Below, piece by piece: positions 8,629 through 14,640 of a stretch of DNA of 14,865 nt (positions are counted from its first letter, which is position 1; every line of letters begins with the position of its first letter). The position numbers and the translations under genes were made by a program. The DNA is from Gammaproteobacteria bacterium. GTDB lineage: Bacteria; Pseudomonadota; Gammaproteobacteria; Burkholderiales; Burkholderiaceae_C. The stretch spans positions 1-14,865 of the forward strand of contig JAHIQV010000008.1 in assembly GCA_018903185.1 (NCBI GenBank), in the 5' to 3' direction. The notes under the pieces were generated by a model, which was not told where the DNA came from, searched no databases, and saw only the letters and a list, made by a program, of their open reading frames with translations.

Positions 8629-8647
8629 GCACCTGCCTTGCAGGTGC
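8629..8647 (+). promoter_or_regulatory. Perfect hairpin upstream of gshA
   Basis: GCACCTGC (8629-8636) and GCAGGTGC (8640-8647) form a perfect eight-base inverted repeat around CTT. It lies 46 to 64 bases before the -10 box proposed for gshA and has no T run after it. It could be an operator or the end of a transcript from proA. It does not belong to the repeat family. Confidence 0.4.
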
Positions 8648-8692
8648 ACCGATTGCCCCCATTTCTGCCTTTCGACCGCAACTTCCGCTCCC

Positions 8693-8698
8693 TACAAT
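8693..8698 (+). promoter_or_regulatory. Possible gshA -10 box
   Basis: TACAAT matches the sigma-70 -10 consensus at five of six positions and lies 30 bases before the gshA ATG. No good -35 box is seen at 16-18 bases upstream (TTCGAC at 8671-8676 is poor). The implied leader is about 23 bases and carries the ribosome site AAAAAGG (8716-8722). Confidence 0.45.
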
Positions 8699-8728
8699 GG
8701 GCCAGGAAGTTCCCACAAAAAGGCACCC

Positions 8729-10021
8729 ATGGTCCCGCATCTTGTTACCGCCCTGACCGGCCCCATCAACGAACTCGAGCAGCGCATCCTCGAATCCACG
8801 CCGGTGATCGAGCGCTGGTTCCGGCTGGAGTGGATGGAGCACACGCCGCCGTTCTACAGCTCGGTGGATGTGCGCAACGCGGGCTTCAAGCTGGCGCCGG
8901 TGGACACCAACCTCTACCCCGGCGGCTGGAACCACCTCACGCCCGAGATGTTGCCACTGGCGGTGCAGGCCGCCATGGCCGCCATAGAAAAGATCTGCCC
9001 CGAGGCCAAGAACCTGCTGCTGGTGCCCGAGAACAGCACCGACGTGTTTTACCTGAGCAACCTGCGGCAACTGCAGCGCATCTTTTACCAGGCCGGCCTC
9101 AATGTGCGTCTCGGTTCCTTGTCCAACGACATCACCGCCCCCACCACGATCGACCTGCCCGGTGGGGAGTCGGTCACGCTGGAGCCGCTCATCCGCAGCC
9201 GGCGCCGCCTGGGCCTCAAGCATTTCGACCCCTGCACCATCCTGCTCAACAACGACCTGAGCGCCGGTGTACCCGGCATCCTGGAAGACCTGCACGAGCA
9301 GTACCTGCTGCCGCCGCTGCACGCGGGCTGGGGCACACGCCGCAAGAGCCACCACTTCAAGGCGTATGAAGAGGTGTCCAAGCGCTTCGGCAAGCTGCTG
9401 GGCATGGACCACTGGCTCATCAACCCGATGTTCAACCAGTGCGGCCAGGTCAATTTTGCCGAAGAGCACGGACTGGAATGCCTGCGCACCAACGCCGACG
9501 CGCTGCTCGGCAAGATCCGCCGCAAGTACAAGGAATACGGCATCAACGAAAAGCCGTTCGTCGTGATCAAGGCCGACAACGGAACCGGTGGCATGGGCAT
9601 CCTCACCGTGCGCGATGCCAAGGACATCGATGCCCTGTCGGTGGGCACGCGCGAGCGCATGGCCACGGTCCAGGCCGGCCAGCCGGTTCACGAGGTCATC
9701 ATCCAGGAAGGCGTGCTCACCAACGAGCGCATCAACGCGGCGGTGGCCGAACCCGTGGTCTACATGATGGACCGCTATGTGGTGGGTGGCTTCTACCGGG
9801 TGCATGCCCAGCGCGGGGTGGACGAGAACCTCAACGCGCCGGGCTCCAGCTTCGTGCCGCTGGCCTTCGAGCAAAGCGCGCAGCTGCCGCAACCGGGTGT
9901 GAAGCCGGGTGCCAGCGTTCCCAACCGCTTCTACATGTACGGCGTGATCGGCCGCCTGGCCATGCTGGCCGCGAGTTACGAGCTGGAAGCCACCGACCCG
10001 AACGCTGAAATATACGAATGA
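8729..10021 (+). CDS. gshA: Glutamate--cysteine ligase, proteobacterial GshA (ferrooxidans) type
   Basis: A 430-residue protein of the GshA family described from Acidithiobacillus ferrooxidans and common in beta- and gammaproteobacteria. It is distinct from the E. coli-type enzyme. It makes gamma-glutamylcysteine from glutamate and cysteine with ATP, the first step of glutathione synthesis. Recognisable stretches are WFRLEWMEHTPPFYSSVDVR near the N-terminus, APVDTNLYPGGWNHL, NNDLSAG, GWGTRRKSHHF, and FVVIKADNGTGGMGILTVRD, a glycine-rich ATP-binding loop. ATG 8729 has AAAAAGG six bases ahead. The second pathway gene, gshB, lies about 3.3 kb downstream on the same strand. Repeat copy C begins directly behind the stop. 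Family assignment is firm; details of the active site are not assigned here. Confidence 0.94.
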   Translation: MVPHLVTALTGPINELEQRILESTPVIERWFRLEWMEHTPPFYSSVDVRNAGFKLAPVDTNLYPGGWNHLTPEMLPLAVQAAMAAIEKICPEAKNLLLVPENSTDVFYLSNLRQLQRIFYQAGLNVRLGSLSNDITAPTTIDLPGGESVTLEPLIRSRRRLGLKHFDPCTILLNNDLSAGVPGILEDLHEQYLLPPLHAGWGTRRKSHHFKAYEEVSKRFGKLLGMDHWLINPMFNQCGQVNFAEEHGLECLRTNADALLGKIRRKYKEYGINEKPFVVIKADNGTGGMGILTVRDAKDIDALSVGTRERMATVQAGQPVHEVIIQEGVLTNERINAAVAEPVVYMMDRYVVGGFYRVHAQRGVDENLNAPGSSFVPLAFEQSAQLPQPGVKPGASVPNRFYMYGVIGRLAMLAASYELEATDPNAEIYE

Positions 10022-10178
10022 CCCCCGCGCCGCGCTTGCAGCGCGTGCCTTGCCGGCCGCGTCATCGTCGGAGCCGATGACCCTTCGTCCCGTCCCAGCC
10101 TGCGCAGGCAGGCTGGGAGCCGCGGTCCTCAGCCCCCTGAAAGGGGGCGATGCGAGTGGCCCGGCGAAGCCGGTTCCA
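10022..10178 (+). repeat. Intergenic stem-loop repeat, copy C (long form)
   Basis: The repeat starts with the base after the gshA stop. Module 1 is CGCGCT-tgc-AGCGCG (10031-10045). Module 2 is GTCATCG/CGATGAC (10061-10067 with 10075-10081). Module 3 is TCCCAGCCTGC/GCAGGCTGGGA (10093-10103 with 10108-10118), an eleven-pair stem. Module 4 is CCCCCTGAAAGGGGGCG (10133-10149), and module 5 is CCGGCGAAGCCGG (10161-10173). It aligns with copy A over the whole length. Where the two differ in the stems of modules 2 and 3, both sides usually change together. Confidence 0.85.
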
Positions 10179-10241
10179 CCGCATCCTGGTGACAGGCACG
10201 CCGCTCCGACTGAAGCTGGGTTTTTCGATGTAGTGGGTGGG

Positions 10242-10276
10242 AACCTCGGTCGTCAACGAGGTTGCTGCATTGCAAC
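10242..10276 (+). promoter_or_regulatory. Two mutually exclusive hairpins upstream of kup
   Basis: AACCTCG (10242-10248) pairs with CGAGGTT (10257-10263) around eight bases. GTTGC (10261-10265) pairs with GCAAC (10272-10276). Both need bases 10261-10263, so only one can form fully. The rest of the 10179-10393 stretch holds no gene. Whether this is in a transcript is unknown. Confidence 0.3.
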
Positions 10277-10336
10277 ATTCTTCACGCCTTGGCCATTTCA
10301 GCCAGATTCCCCTCTGGCGGCCTGCGGGCCCTGAGC

Positions 10337-10393
10337 GCAGAATCGCCCCCATCCTGACAGCCGAACCCGGGCCGACAAGTCCCGGGTATTTTT
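10337..10393 (+). promoter_or_regulatory. kup leader: -10-like box and terminator-like hairpin against the start codon
   Basis: CAGAAT (10337-10342) is a possible -10 box without a convincing -35. Downstream, ACCCGGG (10365-10371) pairs perfectly with CCCGGGT (10381-10387) around a nine-base loop, and the stem is followed by ATTTTT (10388-10393). That is the layout of an intrinsic terminator, and the next base is the first of the kup GTG start codon. It could act as an attenuator or control ribosome access; no Shine-Dalgarno sequence is present. Confidence 0.45.
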
Positions 10394-12262
10394 GTGTCCA
10401 GCAACAAATCTTCGCTCACCGCGCTCACCCTGGGGGCCATTGGTGTGGTGTATGGCGATATCGGCACCAGCGTGCTGTACGCCATCAAGGAAATCTTCGG
10501 GTCGGGCCACGTTCCTTTCACCCACGAAAACGTCTATGGCGTGCTGTCGATCGTCTTCTGGACCCTGACCGTCATCGTTTCGCTGAAGTATGTTGTGCTG
10601 GTGCTGCGGGCCGACAACGCGGGCGAGGGCGGCCTGATCGCCATGCTGGCGCTGGCGTCGCAGGCGGTGAAGGACAAACCGGAACTGCGCAAATGGCTGC
10701 TGGTCATCGGCATTTTCGGCACCTCGCTGTTTTATGGCGATGGCGTGATCACGCCCGCGATCTCGGTGCTCTCGGCGGTCGAGGGCCTGGAGGTGGTCTC
10801 CCCGGCTTTCAAGCAGTACGTGGTGCCGATCACGCTGGTGGTGCTGTTTGGCCTGTTCTTCGTGCAAAAGCGCGGCACTGGTGGCATCGGCAAGTTCTTT
10901 GGGCCGATCACCGTGTTGTGGTTCGTGGCGATCGCGGTGCTGGGTGTGTCGCACATCGTCGGCCACCCCGAAATACTCGCGGCACTGAGCCCGCACCACG
11001 CACTGCGCTTCATGTGGCAGCAGCCGGGCACCACCTTCATCATCCTCGGCGCGGTGGTGCTGTGCGTGACCGGCGGCGAAGCGCTCTACGCCGACCTGGG
11101 GCATTTCGGCAAGAAGCCGATCCGCGTGGCCTGGTTCGCCATCGTCATGCCCTGCCTGACGCTGAACTACTTCGGCCAGGGCGCGCTGCTGCTGGCCGAT
11201 CCCGAAGCGGTGAAAAACCCGTTCTTCAACATGGCGCCCGACTGGGCGCTGCTGCCCCTGGTGGGGCTGGCCACCATGGCCACGGTGATCGCCTCCCAGG
11301 CGCTGATCTCCGGCGCCTTCAGCGTGACCAAGCAGGCGGTGCAGCTCGGCTACCTGCCGCGCCTGAACCTGCATCACACCAGCGTGCACGACACCGGCCA
11401 GATCTACCTGCCCGTCGTCAACTGGGGCCTGTTTGCCGCCATCGTGCTCGCGGTGGTGATGTTCAAGTCGTCGACCAACCTCGCCGCGGCCTACGGCATC
11501 GCGGTCACGCTGGACATGCTGATCACCACCGTGCTGACCTTCTTCGTGATTCGCTACGGCTGGAAGTACCCGCTGTGGCTGTGCCTGCTGGCGACCGGCT
11601 TCTTCTTTGTGGTCGATCTGGCCTTCTTCAGCTCCAACCTGCTCAAGCTGTTTGCCGGCGGCTGGTTTCCGCTGCTGATCGGCGGCGTGGTGTTCGCCCT
11701 GATGATGACCTGGAAGCGGGGTCGCGAGCTGCTGTCGCAAAAGCAGCAGGCCGAAGCCATGGATCTCGACAGCTTCCTCGCATCGGTGTTCATGGCGCCA
11801 CCCATGCGCGTCGCGGGCACCGCGGTGTTCCTCACGGCCGAGGCGGGCACCGTACCCAATGCGCTGCTGCACAACCTCAAGCACAACAAGGTGCTGCATC
11901 GGCAGAACCTGTTCGTGACCGTGCGCAACCACGAAGTGCCCTGGATCGGGCTCGACAAGCGGCTGGACGTGCAGCCGTTGGGCCATGACTGCTGGCAGGT
12001 GGTGATCCACTACGGTTTCAAGGACGACCCGGATGTGCCCAAGGCGCTGCGGCTCATGAGTGCCCGAGGCTGCGAGCTGGAGCCCATGACCACCAGCTAT
12101 TTCCTCTCGCGCGACCTGGTTGTGCCCACGCTGGGCAGCGGCATGGCGCCCTGGCGCGAAAAGATCTTCGCCCAGATGCACCACAACGCGGGCGCTGCGG
12201 CCGAGTTCCTGAACCTGCCGAGCAACGCGGTGATCGAGCTCGGGTCCAAGATCGAGATCTGA
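10394..12262 (+). CDS. kup: Low-affinity potassium transporter Kup
   Basis: A 622-residue inner-membrane protein of the KUP/HAK/KT family, the same length as E. coli Kup (622), which takes up potassium together with protons. The N-terminal signature [16 protein letters not shown] includes Asp22, and the GEGG motif with Glu78 follows the second membrane segment. Further family stretches are [20 protein letters not shown] and [14 protein letters not shown]. About twelve membrane segments cover the first 450 residues, and the C-terminal part (about 460-622) is the soluble cytoplasmic domain. The start is GTG 10394: an in-frame TGA at 10355 and no ATG in between leave little choice, and [13 protein letters not shown] fits the family. 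There is no ribosome site; a hairpin sits directly before it. The gene lies between gshA and gshB. Confidence 0.95.
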   Translation: MSSNKSSLTALTLGAIGVVYGDIGTSVLYAIKEIFGSGHVPFTHENVYGVLSIVFWTLTVIVSLKYVVLVLRADNAGEGGLIAMLALASQAVKDKPELRKWLLVIGIFGTSLFYGDGVITPAISVLSAVEGLEVVSPAFKQYVVPITLVVLFGLFFVQKRGTGGIGKFFGPITVLWFVAIAVLGVSHIVGHPEILAALSPHHALRFMWQQPGTTFIILGAVVLCVTGGEALYADLGHFGKKPIRVAWFAIVMPCLTLNYFGQGALLLADPEAVKNPFFNMAPDWALLPLVGLATMATVIASQALISGAFSVTKQAVQLGYLPRLNLHHTSVHDTGQIYLPVVNWGLFAAIVLAVVMFKSSTNLAAAYGIAVTLDMLITTVLTFFVIRYGWKYPLWLCLLATGFFFVVDLAFFSSNLLKLFAGGWFPLLIGGVVFALMMTWKRGRELLSQKQQAEAMDLDSFLASVFMAPPMRVAGTAVFLTAEAGTVPNALLHNLKHNKVLHRQNLFVTVRNHEVPWIGLDKRLDVQPLGHDCWQVVIHYGFKDDPDVPKALRLMSARGCELEPMTTSYFLSRDLVVPTLGSGMAPWREKIFAQMHHNAGAAAEFLNLPSNAVIELGSKIEI

Positions 12263-12322
12263 ACTCTGCGGTTTTAGGCCGCTGCATCGCGGGATCGCGG
12301 CGCCGGCATGCCCTGCGCCGCT

Positions 12323-12380
12323 CATGTCCCCCGAGGCCGCGTTGCGGCCTCTCCTCCTTGACTTCGCTTTGCAGGACATG
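12323..12380 (+). repeat. Nested inverted repeats behind kup
   Basis: An outer pair, CATGTCC (12323-12329) with GGACATG (12374-12380), encloses a perfect eight-pair hairpin, GAGGCCGC-gtt-GCGGCCTC (12333-12351). The structure lies 61 bases behind the kup stop and 77 bases before the benE ATG. It is not a copy of the repeat family, though its position behind a stop codon is similar. A terminator or stability role is possible. The rest of the 195-base gap shows no gene. Confidence 0.4.
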
Positions 12381-12445
12381 CCGCCGCCCCGATCGGTCGG
12401 CGTGGTGGTGCGCCACCGGGCAAACGCCGTTGCACATCCCAGCGT

Positions 12446-12451
12446 CACAAT
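12446..12451 (+). promoter_or_regulatory. -10-like box six bases before the benE ATG
   Basis: CACAAT lies exactly six bases before ATG 12458, the same spacing as GAAAAT before proA. If used, transcription would begin at the start codon. No -35 box and no ribosome site are visible. Confidence 0.3.
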
Positions 12452-12457
12452 TGCCGC

Positions 12458-13278
12458 ATGTCGTTCTTCCGTGATCTCAACCTATCGGCCGCCACGGCCG
12501 GTTTCGTGGCGGTGCTGGTGGGTTTCACCGGTTCGGTGGCCACCGTTTTCCAGGCCGCACAGGCCTTTGGCGCCACGCCCGAACTCATCACTCGTGGATG
12601 TGGGCGCTCGGTCTGGGCCTGGGGCTGTGCTCGGCCATTCCCTCGCTCCTCTGGAAGCAGCCGGTGATGGTGGCCTGGAGCAAGCCCGGCGCGGCCGTGC
12701 TGGCCACAGCCGGGTTGGCGGGCGGCTTCACCATGCCGCAGGCTGTCGGCACCTTCATGGCCTCCGCCGTGCTGATCGCGCTCGCGGGAGCCTCCGGCTG
12801 GTTCGAGCGCATCATGAACCGCATCCCCATGGCCCTCGCCTCGGCGCTGCCGCAGTTCATCGTCACCATGGCCTCGCAAAACCTGCCGGGCGTGGTGGCC
12901 ATCCGCGCAGCGGGCTACGACATGCCGATCTCGAAGATCATCACCATGACCGGCGTGGTCACGCTGGTGCTCGCGCCCTTCGGTGCCTTTGCGCTCAACC
13001 TGAGCGCCATCACCGCCGCCGTCACCGGTCTGCTGATCGCGTTCCCGAAAGAGCTGGTGCTGGCGATCGCCGGTCTGGCGTTGCTGGGCAGCATCGGTGG
13101 CGGCCTGCACGCCGCGCTGCGCGAAGACAGCCACCGCGAAGCCGCGCTCATCACCTTCCTTGTCACCCTCAGCGGGGTGGTCATTGCCGGCATCGGCTCG
13201 GCCTTCTGGGGCGTGGTCGCCGGCGCGATCGCGCTGTTTGTGCAACAGTACAGGGCTCAGAAAACCGACACACCATGA
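12458..13278 (+). pseudogene. benE: Broken benzoate/proton symporter-family (BenE) permease gene
   Basis: The N-terminal part (12458 to about 12592) reads MSFFRDLNLSAATAGFVAVL up to GATPELIT, the start of BenE-type permeases. The frame then shifts by one base near 12590-12593, and the continuation SWMWALGLGLGLCSAIPSLL is in the next frame up to 13278. One lost base (for example T before CGTGG) explains this. Restored, the product would be about 273 residues, against about 390 for the family. By comparison with remembered relatives, two stretches are missing: about 85 residues between ASAL and PQFIVTMASQN (near 12841-12850), and about 35 residues between SAITAAV and TGLLIAF (near 13010-13026). 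Family landmarks that remain are VTMASQNLPGVVAIRAAGY and GSAFWGVVAGAI. The intact family moves aromatic acids or related substrates with protons, but this gene is very probably inactive. Its stop overlaps the gshB start (ATGA). Confidence 0.82.
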
Positions 13279-14219
13279 ACATCCTCTTCGTCGCCGATCC
13301 CATCGAGTCCTTCAAGATCTACAAGGACACCACCTTTGCCATGATGCGCGAGCTGCAAAAGCGCGGCCACCGGGTGGCCAGCACCGAACCGCGTTTCATG
13401 AGCTGGCGCAGCGACCAGCCGGTGATCGCCCAGGTGCGCCACCTGCAACTCACCAGCCACGCCGACGACTGGTACACCGTGACCAGCGAGGCGCTGGAGC
13501 CTGTGCACAGCTTTGATGCCGTGATCATGCGCAAGGACCCGCCGTTTGACAGCGAGTTCTTCTATGCCACGCATCTGCTGGAACAGGCCGAGCGCGAAGG
13601 CGCAAAGGTGTTCAACAGCCCGCGTGCGCTGCGCGATCACCCCGAAAAACTCGCCTTGATGGAGTTCGCGGCCTTCGCGCCGCCGACGCTGGTGACGCGC
13701 AACGCCAACGAGCTGCGGGCCTTCCACGCCGAGCACCGCGACATCATTCTGAAACCGCTCGATGGCATGGGTGGCGTGGGCATTTTCCGTGTCGGCGCCG
13801 ATGGCATGAACCTGGGGTCGATTGTGGAAACCCTCAACGAGGGCGGGGCCACGAGTGTGATGGCGCAGGCCTATCTGCCGGAGATCGCGCTGGGCGACAA
13901 GCGCCTGCTGCTGATTGGCGGGCAGGTCGCGCCCTTCGTGCTGGCGCGCATTCCGCAGGGCAACGAGGTGCGCGGCAACCTCGCGGTTGGTGGCAAGGGT
14001 GTGGCCCAGCCGCTGTCGGACGAGGACCGTGCCGTGGCCGAAGCCATCGCGCCCGTGCTGGCCGCGCGCGGCCTGCTGCTGGTGGGGCTGGACATGATCG
14101 GCAACAAGGTGACCGAGATCAACGTCACCAGCCCGACCTGCTTCCAGGAAATCACCGACCAGACCGGCTTCGACGTGCCGGCGATGTTCGTCGATGCGCT
14201 GGAGGCGGCGCTGAGATGA
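13275..14219 (+). CDS. gshB: Glutathione synthase
   Basis: A 314-residue ATP-grasp enzyme, matching the E. coli protein (316), that adds glycine to gamma-glutamylcysteine in the cytoplasm. The N-terminus [20 protein letters not shown] is typical. [33 protein letters not shown] and [14 protein letters not shown] (the Lys at about residue 160 plus the glycine-rich loop) build the ATP site. [14 protein letters not shown] and [13 protein letters not shown] complete the metal and substrate region. ATG 13275 overlaps the benE stop by four bases, and I see no ribosome site before it. Translation would therefore depend on ribosomes coming from benE, which now carries a frameshift, or on a leaderless or internal start. 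A long open extension of the same frame upstream, back to 12324, does not look like GshB. Confidence 0.96.
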   Translation: MNILFVADPIESFKIYKDTTFAMMRELQKRGHRVASTEPRFMSWRSDQPVIAQVRHLQLTSHADDWYTVTSEALEPVHSFDAVIMRKDPPFDSEFFYATHLLEQAEREGAKVFNSPRALRDHPEKLALMEFAAFAPPTLVTRNANELRAFHAEHRDIILKPLDGMGGVGIFRVGADGMNLGSIVETLNEGGATSVMAQAYLPEIALGDKRLLLIGGQVAPFVLARIPQGNEVRGNLAVGGKGVAQPLSDEDRAVAEAIAPVLAARGLLLVGLDMIGNKVTEINVTSPTCFQEITDQTGFDVPAMFVDALEAALR

Positions 14220-14221
14220 GC

Positions 14222-14294
14222 CACCCCCGCAGCGCTTCGCGCTACCCCCTCAAGGGGGCGGCACTGGCCGTCCGGCAAAGCCGGCCCGGCGGTG
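14222..14294 (+). repeat. Intergenic stem-loop repeat, copy D (short form)
   Basis: The copy starts three bases behind the gshB stop. Module 1, CCCCCGCAGCGCTTCGCGC (14224-14242), is identical to copy A over 21 bases. Module 4, CCCCCTCAAGGGGGCG (14245-14260), is also identical. Module 5, TCCGGCAAAGCCGGCCCGG (14271-14289) and then CGGTG, differs by one base. Modules 2 and 3, which lie between modules 1 and 4 in copies A and C, are missing cleanly. Confidence 0.85.
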
Positions 14295-14342
14295 CCCTGG
14301 GCGCCACCTTGGCATGCACAGGGATCGCGCTCCGGCGGTCCC

Positions 14343-14348
14343 AAAAAT
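14343..14348 (+). promoter_or_regulatory. -10-like box four bases before the VF530-family ATG
   Basis: AAAAAT followed by CGAC lies directly before ATG 14353, resembling GAAAATCGCACC before proA. No Shine-Dalgarno sequence is present. A leaderless start is possible, but the hexamer is A-rich and weakly specific, and its distance to the ATG is shorter than at the other genes. Confidence 0.25.
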
Positions 14349-14352
14349 CGAC

Positions 14353-14640
14353 ATGAGCGACATCGAAAAACCCGCAGAGCCGACGAAACAGGCGCGCAAC
14401 CCGCTGCACGGCCTGACGCTGGAGGCCATCGTCACCGCGCTGGCCGACCACTACGGCTGGGAAGAGCTGGGCCAGCGCATTCCGGTGCGCTGTTTCAACG
14501 TGGACCCGAGCGTGGGTTCCAGCCTGCGTTTTCTGCGCAAGACACCCTGGGCGCGCGAGAAGGTCGAGGGTCTGTACCTTTTCATGCTGCGCGAAGAGCG
14601 GCGCGCTGGCGGCGGCACGGGTCGCTCCAGAGGCGGTTGA
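14353..14640 (+). CDS. VF530 family (DUF2132) DNA-binding-type small protein
   Basis: A 95-residue protein of the VF530 family, a small helical domain known from a Vibrio fischeri structure and named DNA-binding by fold; no cellular role is established to my knowledge. The diagnostic stretches are [38 protein letters not shown] and [20 protein letters not shown], covering residues about 16-75. A polar N-terminus and a basic glycine/arginine tail ([13 protein letters not shown]) flank the domain. ATG 14353 is preferred over ATG 14314, which would add 13 residues from repeat-adjacent DNA. No ribosome site is visible. It lies 133 bases behind gshB, with repeat copy D between, and could be its own transcript. 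Confidence 0.88.
   Translation: MSDIEKPAEPTKQARNPLHGLTLEAIVTALADHYGWEELGQRIPVRCFNVDPSVGSSLRFLRKTPWAREKVEGLYLFMLREERRAGGGTGRSRGG

Noticed and set aside
8447..9892. Open frame of 481 codons on the - strand opposite gshA
   Set aside because: Shadow of gshA; no motif, and it runs through repeat copy B.
10050..10334. Small open frame of 94 codons between gshA and kup
   Set aside because: It lies largely in repeat copy C, and similar frames arise in copy A from the same repeat; no independent coding evidence.
10298..12448. Open frame of 716 codons on the - strand opposite kup
   Set aside because: Same shadow effect; the composition is dominated by His, Gln, Arg and Asp repeats with no recognisable domain.
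12585..12600. Programmed ribosomal frameshift in benE
   Set aside because: The site CACTCGTGG lacks a slippery heptamer, and the gene appears to have lost other parts too; mutation or sequencing error is simpler.
12324..13274. Upstream extension of gshB back to ATG 12324
   Set aside because: Open only because of base composition; the translation is Arg/His/Ala-rich, while the overlapping benE frames match a known family. gshB begins at 13275.
511..14294. CRISPR array
   Set aside because: The repeats are kilobases apart with genes between and are internally palindromic in several modules; there are no regular spacers and no cas genes.
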